A DNA stretch of 64,000 nt from Hirsutella rhossiliensis (GCF_020360975.1 NW_025408669.1:3472001-3536000); one strand, 5' to 3'. Positions 46,233 through 57,719 are shown, numbered from the stretch's first letter. The notes: generated from the letters alone by a model not told the origin. Numbers and translations: made by a program.

Positions 46233-47690
46233 TCAGCTTCGCAACCTGTAGGCCGGCTCCAGGCCGTGACTCATGCCGTCCAGCAGCACGAGCCCGTCCT
46301 GCCTCGCCGCCGCCGCCAGCAACGCACTGGGGACCGTATGAGCCGTTGGGGGCGGCGGCGGCGGCGACGGGGGCAGGGGCGGCAACGGCGAGGACAGCGA
46401 AGAAATGCCGCTCTCCCTGCGTGTGTTGGCGGTGTAAGCACCCGGCAGCGGCGACATCTTTTTGCGCTCAACGTCAGCATAAGTCGTACGGGGGAGATAT
46501 CAAGGGCCCGACTCACAAACGGAGACATTCTCTCGTGAATCTCGTTGTGTATCCGCGCAGCCCTCTCTAAGCCCTCCACTTCCCAGCGCACGGCGATGAG
46601 CGACGGCGCATCGAGGACCCATTGTCTGATGTCGGTGGACAGGGCGCGAAAGCCGGGGGCGCTGGCGCTGGCAAACTTGCACATGTGCGCGTGCGTCGCC
46701 TCGACCCCATAGTACGTCACGCCGGGGAGCTGGGGGCTGGCCGAATTGGCGTCAACCACGATGATCCTGGTCCAGCTGTTAGCAATTCCAACTCGTCGAC
46801 TCGTGAGTAGTAAAGATATCGACGGCCAGTCCTTTCTCTCGTACTGGCCTAAGAAGATAGAGGACACCATGAGATCAAGAAAAGGAGAAACGTACTTGGT
46901 GCCTTTAATGTCCGTTTTGTGGTTCTCGTGCACCATGTGGATGCGGAAACGCTGGTAAATGTCCAGAAAATGGTTGTTGATATTCGACAGCGTCTCACTG
47001 TCTTTTTTGAGAGTCTTGAGGAGTACCGACTCGGACTCGAAAAACCTCTTGGGCACAATGGCGTCGGACATGCCCTGCAGCACCAAGCCCCACGTCGCCA
47101 TGTCGGAGCCCGTGTGTGGCGTGCCGAGGAAGAAGAGGCCATAGGTTGAGACGTAGATGGAGCGGTAGTCCTCGTGGTGCGCCGTCCGCAGGTCGTTGGA
47201 ATATAGCAGGGCCCTCTTGACCATGATGCCGCCCAGGCTGTGGCATACCCAAATGATGGGATTCTTGAACGTGCCCTCGCTCCTGCGGAAGAGTGTCAGG
47301 CTCGTCACGAGGGTCTGCGCATGCTGGTGGGTGAAGTTGTCGCTCGCACTGCGGTCGTTCTTCCTCGAATAGACATCGGCGTTGTATCCGTATACCAAGA
47401 TGTTGGCTTGGGCACCCTTGAGCGACGCGGGCAGAAGGTCCAGGGGCCAAAAGATGCCGTTCTTGGCGGTCCACGTCATGTCGGGGGTGCCGTTCAGGCC
47501 GTGGACGAGGACAATGTCGACTTTGGCATCGGGGTGCGTGTACACGGCAGTGGTCTCGTAGCGAGCAATCGATCGATTCACTGAGCCCTATGGCCAAGCC
47601 TCGGTGAGCATTTGATACTCAAGGCAGGAAAGCATATTGTGTAGCCTCTTATGCTGCCAAGAACTGGGGACAGGGTCCTTGCCATACCAT
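46233..47690 (-). CDS. Serine esterase/lipase with GHSLGG-type elbow, Pro-rich C-terminus
   Basis: An alpha/beta hydrolase related to the DUF676/PGAP1-like esterases often found as N-terminal domains of fungal NLR-like and ankyrin proteins. The core has VDIVLVHGLNGTPDMTW, the nucleophile elbow IIWVCHSLGGIMVKRAL and LFFLGTPHTGSDMATW; the segment YYGVEATHAHMCKF closes the domain. Exons are up to 47587..46896, then 46766..46517 and 46466..46233, with consistent phases. The last exon encodes a Pro-rich linker and ends in HGLEPAYRLRS. The coding start is unclear: the frame is open to 47587 but has no ATG. The best solution is a tiny exon with ATG at 47690-47688 followed by donor GTATGG and acceptor CATAG, giving about 392 residues. 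No effector domain follows, so it is a stand-alone enzyme or a shortened relative. Confidence 0.78.
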
Positions 47691-49099
47691 GCTGCCCAAA
47701 TGAGAAGCAATCTGGGAACAAGTCTCTCGGAGTGGAAGAAACTAGGGTCGAAACAATGGAAACTCGAGGACCAGGACAGCTATTCACCACAACGGTAGAG
47801 TCGAGCGACCGAAGGAGACGCTCGCCCCTTTATACACATGAATATTGACGTGTCCGAGGGCCTCAGGATTTGCAAAGGTGGACACGACCACATGCTGCGC
47901 AATGCAGAGGACGGCCTGATGGATGGTTGCACAGCAAGGAGAATAGTCGGACTCGCAACCACACACACGATTTGGTGGGCGACGGCTAGCCAAGTGCCGC
48001 AGCAGGTTTGAACCTGGCATAAGGAACAGGCGTGTGCGACACCCATCCATATTCCGGCCCGGAGTCGGGCGACTTAAGCCCAGAATAGACCAGCAAAGTC
48101 GCGGGTGTGGCTCGGCGAGAGCCTCGAGGGGCGGGCCAGGCGGTGGTAAGGCCTGCTATCGCCCGTCGCGTGCTGTCCGGTACGGGAGAGACGCAACTTG
48201 GCCAGCGGGAGCGTCGAGCGAGTGGCGGAAATCGCCTTGGGCGCCAGCGTGAGCCCAAGAGAGAAAGTTCTGGCGTCTCATGGCTCCTCTTGGACGTGGC
48301 CATATGGGCGTCGAGCAGAGCTCAAGTCTGTGGCAGGCTTGCTTGGACTCTGTGGTAAAAAGTGGCCCGCCCAGATGAGAATGGGAAAGCTTGACATCTG
48401 ACACTGGCCCTCTGCGGCCTGTCTCCCAGCATGCTGTGGGCGAAGGTCGGGTGGAGGGCCGATGCAGGCAGCATCGCCTCAGGCAATTCATGCAGCAGCC
48501 ATTGGGCCGGCAAGGGCTGAGTGGATCTCCATGTGCATGCTTTGCGTCGCGCTCGCTTCGTATGAGACTCGGCCGGTCGAGCACCTGACGATCCGCGATC
48601 ACCTTGGGGAGGCACGCGTCTCTGTGATTGGTCACCTGGCAGGCCACCTTTTCCGGGACGGTGACTGCTCTCGCGGAGGGTTGCGGCCAAGCTTCACGGT
48701 TGCATTGCCGTAGCTTTCCACCACCACCCAAACTGCGACGCGTCCCACCCCACTCGAGGGCACCATGTGAGGGACGGCTCGAGGAACTCTTCTGATTCGA
48801 CCGTGGTCAGAGGCGGCGGCCCAGTTCGGTTCCCTCTGCCGCCAGTAGCCTCGCGTCAGGTGAAACCTCGAAGCGGGGCATTGCAACGCGCTTCAAACAA
48901 GTCTTTTGTGAATGGTGATGAAAAATCCTTCCTCGCTTGCGACGTCGCAGCAATCGCGTTGAATGAGTCTTGGGCCGCGAGGACAGGCTCCGCCACAGTG
49001 ACCTCTGGCGATCTCGTAGCTCGCGGCCATTGTTGGTCTGATTTTGTGCCACGAGGATGCTTCATACATCGTGTGGGCGACTTGCCGGACCCATCGGCT
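47691..49099. other. Gene-free stretch
   Basis: About 1.4 kb between two minus-strand genes. It contains the upstream region of the esterase gene and the 3' region of the RES-complex gene. Only short open frames without motifs are seen. Confidence 0.5.
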
Positions 49100-50038
49100 T
49101 TAATCCCGGGGGGCGAGCATGACGACATATTCCCTCGTGCTGTGCCCAAACAGTATCATGTCCTTGTGCCTGAGCTCGAGATAGCGGCTCGGGGGAACGG
49201 CGCCGTCGTTGAGGACAGTGCCGTTGGCGCTATCGAGGTCGAGCAGATAGGGCTTGACCTTTCCCATCTTGTCGCCAAACTCGTTCCTCTTCTCCATGTA
49301 GCGGAATTGGATGGCGGCGTGCTGCTTGCTGATGCTGGGATGCTCGGCCATGACGTCGGCCACGCCAGAGTCTCTTCCCACGAGCCAGCAGCTCTTGAGG
49401 TTGAGGTCGATAGTGTCCACAATGTGGCTGCCCTTGAACACAAAAAGCTTCCACTGGTCGCGTGGCGACGGCTTACGTGCCTCGGATGGCTCGTGATACT
49501 TGAGTGTGGTGGACGTCCCATCGGCCTGGACGACCGAGTTGGAGGCGGCGGCCAAAACCCCTGTATTGCCCCAGTTTGGCTTGTCTTTCTCTTTGTCGGG
49601 TGCCTCTTCGCCATTGTTGGTGGCAAAGAAGTCTTTCTGCGACGGCAGCGGTCCGCGGTGCTTGATCAGGCTCTTTGGCTGCCTGCTCGAGTCGTCGCGA
49701 TCAGCGTCGTCATCGGCAGAAGGACGGCGGGCGCTTCTTCCGTCATCGCGGGAGCGGCGTCGTCTCCGGTCACGGCCAGGGCTCCTTTCCCTGCCTCGAT
49801 CGCGGCCGGGGCTTTTGTCTCTTCCTCGGTCACGGCCACGTTCGCTGTCGTGGTCTCGCTGCCGATGGTGGTGTCGCCGATGCGAAGATTCAGGGGTTCG
49901 CGAGCGCCGTCTTGGGCGAGAGGAGCCGCGGCCAGAGCGTCTTTCTCTTCGGCAGTCCCGATGCTGATGCCTGCCAAGGTCGACTGCACTGTCTTCCTCG
50001 TCGCGTCGCCTCGACGCGTGAGATTCGGCCGGGGCCAT
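49100..50038 (-). CDS. PML1: FHA-domain RES-complex splicing factor (Pml1/SNIP1-like)
   Basis: A 312-residue single-exon nuclear protein. Residues 1-110 are dominated by RS/RD/RE repeats with repeated SPGRDRGRE-type units, as in SNIP1. The segment PKSLIKHRGPLPSQKDFFA and WGNTG lie in the linker. The FHA domain spans about 197-305: KLFVFKG, LVGRDSGVADV, the phosphopeptide loop EHPSISKQHAAIQFRY, LLDLDSANGTVLN and REYVVMLAPRD. In yeast, Pml1 joins Bud13 and Snu17 in the RES complex, which helps the first splicing step and nuclear retention of unspliced RNA; the RS-rich N-terminus of this copy resembles metazoan and mould forms rather than the short yeast protein. Identification is confident from the FHA sequence and architecture. 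Confidence 0.9.
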   Translation of the reverse strand: MAPAESHASRRRDEEDSAVDLGRHQHRDCRRERRSGRGSSRPRRRSRTPESSHRRHHHRQRDHDSERGRDRGRDKSPGRDRGRERSPGRDRRRRRSRDDGRSARRPSADDDADRDDSSRQPKSLIKHRGPLPSQKDFFATNNGEEAPDKEKDKPNWGNTGVLAAASNSVVQADGTSTTLKYHEPSEARKPSPRDQWKLFVFKGSHIVDTIDLNLKSCWLVGRDSGVADVMAEHPSISKQHAAIQFRYMEKRNEFGDKMGKVKPYLLDLDSANGTVLNDGAVPPSRYLELRHKDMILFGHSTREYVVMLAPRD

Positions 50039-51060
50039 GCTGCGCCGCTGAGGTTGTGTCTTTCCTTACGAGCGGGGGTAGAAATGTCTTTGGGGCGCAG
50101 GACCTGATGTTAAAACTCGATTTCCTTTGTGTCGAAGACTGGAGCGTGCAAAGGCGAAAGAAAGCAAGCGGGAGGGCCAGGGCCAATTGAAGCCGAGCAG
50201 CGACGGGAAAAAGTGTCTCCTCAGCCCCGAGCTGGAGATGTTTTTCCTGTTCTTGCTGACCTCATTGCCTCATGTCGGCAGAACGGGTAGGGACCCACTG
50301 TAATTAACAACGCATCTCTTGGGGAAAGCCGGCTAGGTACAGTACCATTTGAAGTGACAGCGACGTAGCTTTCTGGGACTCCCAAGTTTCCGCAAAGCGT
50401 GGCAGCAACAGATAACAGTATCAGAGACCCATCAAGTACTGGCAGGCTAATCAAGCTCAGTAATTACCTACCTATCCTCTTTCCGATGAGCATTGCTATT
50501 CGCATAGCAAGAAGTCTCTATTCGCACAGTACTTCTCAAAATACTCTCTTTTAATTTCCTCATGGCTGCTTAATAGTCAATGCTCAATCTCAAGTACCTT
50601 GGAAGTCCCTCTAAAGCCGCGATCTTGCACGTTCGCACTGTACCTCGCGCGGGGGATAAACCCCCGCAGTAGGGACCCCTCCCCTACTGGCTCGGGTGCG
50701 TGCTCGAGTGCGCTAGTTCTTAGTAGGTGAGGTAATAGGTAAAGTATAGTAGGCAGTACCTTGGAGTGATATTAAGGCACTTTGAGCTTTAGGTGTTTTG
50801 TGCGAATAGCAATACTCTTAGAGTAATACTACCTAGGTAGGTGTATTCACACACACACGCCCTATTTTTGAAGATACGTACCAAAGCCAGCCCGCCCCGC
50901 CTATTTGTACCACCCGCGCCTGGCAAGTAGCGGTACCATCCAGTTGCCCGCTCCCGCGCCTGCGCCGCCCGCACATGCGGAGAGAGGGAACTTGATAGCC
51001 ACGGCTGCTTCTAATCCCAACTCGATGGCATTTCAGATTGTGAAGCGAAGACAAATACGT
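50039..51060. other. Gene-free stretch, AT-richer
   Basis: About 1 kb. Stretches such as TACCTAGGTAGG recur near 50470 and 50830, and a GTACAGTAC site lies at 50337. The first 150 bp are probably the RES gene promoter. No gene is supported. Confidence 0.5.
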
Positions 51061-51549
51061 CTATCCCTGCAAAGCCTGACCGCCATACCTCTCGTCGCAC
51101 CAGCAGTCCGGACACTGGAAGATGAAGGCGACGTACCAAGACTTGACAACGCTCTTCCACATGTCGGCCGTCACTCCCATCTTGAGGTACTTGGGTCTGT
51201 GGCTACTCCAGAACCCTCGCCGCCGCGTCCGATACCTCAGACAGTCGCAACACAGGCCGACTTTCTGGTGGGGCCGCCAGCCGCGTCCATCTCGCGGAGC
51301 CAGTCGCCGCAAGAGGAGAAAGATGTCGTCGCAGGTCGACGGCGGGAGGAAACGATGCTTGGCCACCGACGGCACGCGGATCCTCACGAGCGACGACGCC
51401 TGGAGCAGCTTCTTGCATGTCAAGGCAAGGCACAGCCGGTCCAGGAAGGAGTTGCTGGCGTTGAAGATGTGGACCAGGATCTCCACGGGCAGGCGGGGCA
51501 GGATGCCGCAGGTAATATGGGGCGCTGCTTCAAGGAGCTGGGAAGTCAT
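51061..51549 (-). CDS. Short F-box protein
   Basis: A 162-residue single-exon frame. Residues 15-52 form an F-box (LPRLPVEILVHIFNASNSFLDRLCLALTCKKLL). The C-terminal half has Cys pairs (GLCCDCLRYR and FQCPDCWCDER) that could bind a metal, a plan shared by many short fungal F-box proteins. It would act as an SCF adaptor of unknown target. The gene lies at the border of a decayed region, with no partner gene. The single exon may be the whole gene; additional upstream exons were not seen. Confidence 0.72.
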   Translation of the reverse strand: MTSQLLEAAPHITCGILPRLPVEILVHIFNASNSFLDRLCLALTCKKLLQASSLVRIRVPSVAKHRFLPPSTCDDIFLLLRRLAPRDGRGWRPHQKVGLCCDCLRYRTRRRGFWSSHRPKYLKMGVTADMWKSVVKSWYVAFIFQCPDCWCDERYGGQALQG

Positions 51550-53039
51550 GGCTTGTCAGAGGACACACGGGACCGCATCGTAACGAGGCGTGTACTAACC
51601 CCGCGAGGCCGGACAAACCAGCAATAACACGAATGGTGGACGCTTGGAGGACTCATTTCCTTGTGCTGCACGCGTTGGATGAGCGCGGTATGACTTCGAT
51701 TCGGGCTCCTAGGAAGAGTGATGTGTGTGTGAGAGATCGTTCAAGGGCGGGATGCCGCACGTGCATGGGTCGCCTGCTACGGCGGTTGCCAGGCCAACCA
51801 TGTTGAGTCAGCATGAACCCGGAGCGCGTCATACAATTTAGGCGTGCAGCACAGTTGTCAGTTAGTCACGGGCCAGCGTATGGCACAGACCAATGTGTAG
51901 TGCAGGCTTAACGCCGTAGGGTGCGCCTACGCATCATAGAGTGCGCCTATTAGCGAGTGGTGACGGAAGCGGACGAGGGCATCAAGGCCACTTCCTAAGG
52001 TACCCCATGCGGCAGTTTACTATTACTAGTTATTAGGTCGATGCATTAATTAAGAGAGAGTATATTAACATGAGACATGGTATGCGTGGCTAGGCAGCCA
52101 TTGCGTTGTTTGCTTGCGCGGAGAAAGTAATTATAAAGCCTAGGAGTCTAGGACAAAGGTTTGCAGAGATTCTTGGGCATGAAAATGTTGTCTATGTACG
52201 CGTACAAGCTCCAGAAAGAAATAGGGTCAATCTACGAGACTATCACTATGAGACGGACGCTTCAATTCAACTTCATCATTGGCGGATATGAGGTGCAATA
52301 ATGCCTGCAGCTCCTCCACGGCGCATGTCTTGCCCAAACAAGCTCCAAGGTGTCGGAAGACCTGGTTCGATTGGAATTGCATATGCTGATCAGTGATGAA
52401 CTGCCTTCGGAGGCATAATGGGCATCACAATGAAAATATTCAGCCGCCCCTTACACTTTAGAGCAGTGGTGGGAGCAGTAGCTTCAGCCGAAAGCTGAGA
52501 GTCTGCAGGCCAGACTGCATTGTACAAGGGCCGGAGCAATTTGCTGCAATGTTTGTCCTCGTCATGTGCACAAGTCGCCTTTAACAACGCAGAATCGTTA
52601 CCTATCTTAGTTATACCAGATAGATTATCAAGCCGGCCCTTAGCGGGGGGGTATGTTGAGTTGGAACTTGGAAAATGAGGTTGCACAGTTTACTGAGAGC
52701 GCGCCTCTAGGACACGCGGGACTCTGGAAGTTGATCAACAGTTATCGCATGGCCTCTCTCATAGACTTAGGGTCGAGGATGCGTTTTAACCTGTCTCATC
52801 TACTTCGGGCAAGCCAGGTCAGTCATCTAGATATAGCTCGCGCCACCCGCCTGGCTCTTCAGTTGCTTTTCGCCGGCGCTCTACGGGAGGGGATAGATCA
52901 ACAAAGTGGACTTTGCCTGGAACCCTTCGTATAACACCCCTGATGTTTGCAGGCCAGAACTTACAGAGCCGAAGAGCCAGGAACACGTTAGTTCTTTATG
53001 CGGGGCGGCACTATCTTCACGGCCCTTCTAGTCTAGGGA
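51550..53039. other. Gene-free, probably degraded sequence
   Basis: About 1.5 kb, AT-rich near 52010-52270. All frames are broken by frequent stops. The right part may be the remaining 3' end of the decayed gene at 53040-54375, but no conserved block could be aligned by eye. No terminal repeats or target duplications were recognised. Confidence 0.45.
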
Positions 53040-54375
53040 CATATCGTGACGACGACCACCACCTTGGGATTGAAGGCGGAAGAGACAGTGCGCGTTGGTA
53101 GAGATTTTTGCTTCTTCAAGCAAGACCGGATCTGGCAATATATCTACCTTGTCGTAGAGCTCCTGATAGTCGGCAGCAATACACACATGTGTGATAGGGA
53201 GCAGCACTTTTGGTCGTCGACGCGCTAGTTCCGCAAGAGTCTCGGGGCGTGGCCTGAGAGGGTTCCAGATACGGTATGACAGAAACTTTTAGCTTGCGGT
53301 TGCTGCAAGAGATAGATCGTTGAACATGATGAGACGTGCAGTGATTGCCTTCCAAACACCGATGCTCTCTAGCCCTAGTCGCTTCGCTGCTTGGCCGTTT
53401 TGCTCGACCTCTCCAGCCCACCACTTGGCGAATGTGGTGCCGTAGTAAATACCTCGAATGATGCACCAACACTCGGAGCCTATTTAGCGTGGGCGATGTA
53501 ATCGAGCATAGCGATCTATATTACCCTAGTAGGCACCCATGAGAATCAAGGTGTTCTTGTTGACCAGAGGCAGGTGTAGCAGAAGAGGCTTGTGAAGCCA
53601 CTGGACTTCGTTCTCCCGTAGTGGTAATGAGCTTGGACCGGCCTATAATTCGGCAATGCCTTGGTCCTCGGTGAATTTGAAGAGTATGCGGAGAGTTTTG
53701 ACCGGAGATGCGCCATTGGACAGCTTGGTCAACTAAATACCCTGGAGAAAGCGAGGAGAATACGGCAGTATCTCCGTTAAGAAAGACGCCAGCCCTTGGA
53801 TTGACGAGGTTAGTTGTCCTAGTATAGTCATCCATAACGGCATACCGAGTAGGAGCCTAGTAATGTATTTGAAGATGTCGCTGCCTTTGTTGGTGTTCTT
53901 CCTTGCTTCCTCGGCGATTGATACATCTGGAAGCAGGTTGGATTGGAGATACAGATCGGTACAGCCGGCAACGGCGCACACGCGACCGACATGGTAACGC
54001 ATTTCGGGATATTGTGCGTGAGCTCACGATATGTGTCTTGAGTAGCAACGCCGGGATACCAAATACAATCGGGCATCGAGTACGGATCCGACATGTCGGG
54101 AACGACGTTGCTCATGATGAGCGGCACGTTACGCGCACGCGCAAACTCTGTGACCGTCGTGCAAGTGATGATGATGACGATGATGATGATGAGTCGAGTC
54201 TTTTTGAGGCTAAATGGGGCTGTAGGTGTAAGCATGCAGCGCCGACTCACTTGCCAGTGCTTTAATCTTGGGGTGTTGCAAGACAGAAGTGGGAAACTGC
54301 CTAGTCAGGACATCAATCTGGAGGCTCGGCCGGCCCTTCGCATTCAATCCCTTCCTGAAGGAAGATAACTGTAAT
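53040..54375 (-). pseudogene. Decayed gene of an unnamed fungal protein family
   Basis: A protein-like reading can be followed on the minus strand from about 54375 to 53040, but it switches frame repeatedly. A 5' exon (FPTSVLQHPKIKALA) joins through a 103-nt GTGAGT...CACAG intron (54250-54148) to RNVPLIMSNVVPDMSDPYS and PDCIWYPGVATQDTYREL. One base is missing near 54000, after which MRYHVGRVCAVAG is read; another shift near 53845 leads to RYAVMDDYTRTTNLVNPRAG and FLNGDTAV. Later pieces include HLPLVNKNTLILMGAY, then in-frame stops, YYGTTFAKWWAGEVEQNG, and ELARRRPKVLLPITHVCIAADYQELYD. The repeated plan (WYP/WNP...ELARR...V.VCA..) suggests an internally repeated fungal family, but I cannot name it. 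It is non-functional as it stands. Confidence 0.7.
54166..54192. repeat. TGA trinucleotide microsatellite inside a decayed intron
   Basis: About nine TGA units with one interruption (GACGA). It lies within the intron of the decayed gene. Confidence 0.8.
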
Positions 54376-54672
54376 TTAATTGATATGCACTAATCCTGTC
54401 CAGCGACAAGCCCCACGGCATAACGTAACAACATTCGTTAGCAAGCCTCCCCTCACCGCCTTGAAAAGGGGCCTCTGAGCTTCGCTTACCCTCCCCAACA
54501 ACCAGCAATACCCTGCTCAACCAGAGCTGCAGCAGAATGGACGACGAGCCTCGAGGCTTGCAAATATTGTGTGCGCATTCGACTCCATGTTTCTGGGTAT
54601 GACAACGATACCAATACACGCCAGCAACTGTCTGTTTTTGGTCCCCCCCCAACACCAAAACCCTCAGAAACG

Positions 54673-55554
54673 CTACAGAAGAATCGCCTCGCAGTGTCGG
54701 TAACTGATCGTCTTCCCCGTCAACCTCCCAACGTCCGTGTCCGCAGCTCGCCGCACTGCCGGCGACTCCTCATCGGCCTCTAGCCAGAGCTCGTCTCCCG
54801 GCTCGGCATCGGCCGGAACCAAGGCCAGGGCCCTCGTTTTCCGCCCCAGGGCGATTCTGCGGCTTGTGTCCTTGACGAAAACGTCGAGGAACGATACATT
54901 TGTGGCCATGGCGGCTCCCATGTGAGCGCTGCCCCCGACGACTTCCTTGATGAGGTTGCGCCCTTCGAGCGTCCAGAAGCCGCGGAAGTCTTCTGGCTCC
55001 GAATAGGCCCCGACGGCCTCGGTAAAGTCCTTGAGCCCCGCCAGGCCGTTGAGCACGGGGCTCAAGAGCCGGACAAAGGAGCTCACGTATTCTTGACGGC
55101 TGTGCTCGGCCGTGGGCGCGGGCGACATGGCGTGCATCAGCGTCGCCAGCCGCTCGGGCGGCGGACCCCTGGCCTGGTATGCCAGAGCCAGGAGCGAGAC
55201 GAGCGGGGTGAGTGACGACATGGATGAGAGGGTGTCGGATAGACCTCCAATGGTGTCTATAAAGACACCATGCTCTATTGTTGTGGGCGGCGACCTGATG
55301 CCGCGACAACAACACTGATTGGTTTGATCAACCGTCATCTCGGGATGGCAGCACACCGTACCGAGCAGTGCCCTCATCCTCTTTTCTGTCCACGGCCTAA
55401 TTAGAGGGGCGCCGCGCCATCTTCTTATTGAGCCCCAAGGGAGGTGTGCATTCCTAGCGCCTTTGAGACTACGTGGCCCGCCAAGCAAGAGCCTCAGCCC
55501 CGTCGTCTGGTGACGATGCTGGCGTTTGGCAATGGCCACACGTCTTGCCGCCAC
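54673..55554 (-). pseudogene. C-terminal relic of a HET-like incompatibility protein
   Basis: The minus-strand frame stays open for 293 codons, but only the part from about 55290 down looks like protein: GVFIDTIGGLSDTLSS, then SRQEYVSSFVRLLSP, FWTLEGRNLIKEVVGG and RIALGRKTRALALVPADAEPGDELW, ending SYRHCEAILL. This order matches the region downstream of the HET domain in many fungal HET proteins, where the stretch G.VPA.A..GD is conserved. The N-terminal HET domain itself was not found upstream to 57 kb. The frame has no good ATG before the conserved part; an internal ATG at about 55221 (MSSLTPLVS) exists. It is most likely a truncated gene. Family assignment is moderate. Confidence 0.55.
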
Positions 55555-57719
55555 TCTTGGCTTTCATACCTGGAAGTGTAAAGAGCGCATGCATGTCGAC
55601 AAGCACACGATACACAAAAGCACAATGACCTCATGGGGAATCCTTGGGACAAAACGGCAGCCTCCCTGCTTTGTTGTTGGCTGCCTCACCCCGAGATCAA
55701 GGCTTTATCGCAAGAACCAGCCAATGTGGTAGGTGGAAGATGAAATCGTGACACGTCGCTTGCATATTGCAAGCCATGTTGGCCGCCTCCCCTTGAAGAG
55801 CTGATTTCAAAACATACAGTACATAGTACAGGTCATGTCATCATTACCCTCATAGTACCGAGACAAGGCCACCTCCTGTATCCGCTGCTCCGTTTGATAC
55901 TCTCGGGGTCCGTTTTCCATACGGATTGCGGAAGTAAAAAGAAAACGGCATCTGGTTGCTGCCCGAGCATCAACCCCTGCACGCACTACAGTACTGCATC
56001 TGGGATCGCAGCAGATTTCTGTCAGTTGTCGGAAAAAGGGGCACGGCTCTTGGGCATTTTGCCTCGTAAGCTCTCCCCCGATTCGGGGTAGATCTCTCGA
56101 TTCGGGGCGGTTGTCCGGCTCGGATACCCGTCATCAACCACGGCAGCTCGAATTTCCCGAATAGCCTCACCCAACAGAGCCAGTCGTGATCAACACAGGC
56201 CAGCAGATGTGATCATCCCCAATGCATGGCATCCAACGGGCCTGGTGCGGTGCGGCCGAGACCCCATCCCGGCTGCTTTGCCCGTGCTAAATTACAAGTA
56301 CGTGTAGGCGCGCGGATCTGGCGTGAAGCACCCTGACGATCCTACGCTACGAGCGGTAGGGAAGAGAGCTGCCAGGGTCTGCCCCTCCACCCACTAAGCA
56401 AGAACAAGATCGGGTAGGATGGATCAAGGTCTGGCTCCAAGGGGGCCCGCGAACGTCTGCTAGAGCATGCGTGGCGCGTCAGGTCAGTGTTGCGAGCGCC
56501 GCGTCCAGGGGAGAGACAAGACACGGCATGAGGCGCATGTTCCGTTCCTCAAAGCCATCTGACGCGGTGGCAACCCCGAGGCTGGTGTCGAACATGGCGG
56601 CGAGTCAAGCGGCGGGCACGTCAAGGGCCCTGGGACGCCCGCCTCGGCCGAGCAGAGTTCAAGGGCAAGCAAAAGCCGAGATCGGCGGCTTGTCTCTTTG
56701 CCGCCCCCAGGTCGATTGCCGGCCGGGAGGTGTGGCGCATAGAAACGAGGCACCAGCGAAGCGGCTAAAGGAATAAGAAAGAACCTGATGCTGCACATGG
56801 CGCCGGGGCAAACGGCTGTCACGCCGAGAACAACTAGTCCCGCTCCATGCTGTTGTTAGTGTCGATTTGCTCACTTCTCACTTATAGCCTGCTGTAGCTT
56901 ATGAGACAAGGCCTAAATACGGTACTGTACAGCATGAGCCCACCGCTATCCCTTTAGCAGTGGAGGAGGAGGAGCCCCCAGGCCACTCTGGGTAGGTACC
57001 TAGGCAGCCAGTACTGTGCTATAGGTGGCTAGGTACTTTCTAGGCACATGTACAGTACACATTACCCAGGTAATTAATAAGTCGCGCAGGGTGGGCAGAA
57101 CTTTTGGCACCCGGTTTATTCAGGCAGAATTAATTCTAGTATAAAAGCTCTGTGGCTTCGCAGCCAGATCCAACGGCTTCCCGAAAGGCTGGTCTGGCTT
57201 TCAACGGCTTTGACGGGTCTCTTCTGTGCCACTTGACTACTGTTGTGGTAAGAAGATCCCGATGACGACACAAAAATGATGCAACACTCGAGATGTAGCC
57301 ATCTGTACCAGCTGGGATTGTGACGACTTCTTTCATGGTACAGTACAATTTGCCAGTAAAATGATGCGCCTTTAGCTTGGTTATTTCTTATTGGCCCTAA
57401 TCCTTGTCTGCCAAGGGGATTAGCAGATCTGACAGAAGAACTTGCATGGCCCAATCGCGTATGTGCCTAGTCTCTCTACAAGGGGGAGGGTGCCTGGCTG
57501 AGGACGCCGGCACACCGGCTTTCGCATCCCGCCCGCCGCCTCTGCACTCACATCCCCGCAAAGGATTGATGTGGCTGTCTGGATGCCTAACCGACTAGGG
57601 AGCGCCGGTTTGGCCTTGTTGCGTGATTGCCTCGCCGCGCGCTCCTTCGGCCGGCTCACGCCGCCGGACCTGTCTTAACGAAGCGCCGCTGGCGGGCCAA
57701 GGCGGGACGGGACGGGGCG
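55555..57719. other. Gene-free stretch of 2.2 kb
   Basis: Short frames only. Three GTACAGTAC/GTACTGTAC sites occur (56922, 57050, 57338) amid TAGGTACCTAGG-type sequence near 57000. No transposon or RNA gene was recognised. Confidence 0.5.

Noticed and set aside
48767..50107. Plus-strand open frame of 446 codons
   Set aside because: It is antisense to the FHA gene; the RS/RD repeats produce a stop-free shadow.
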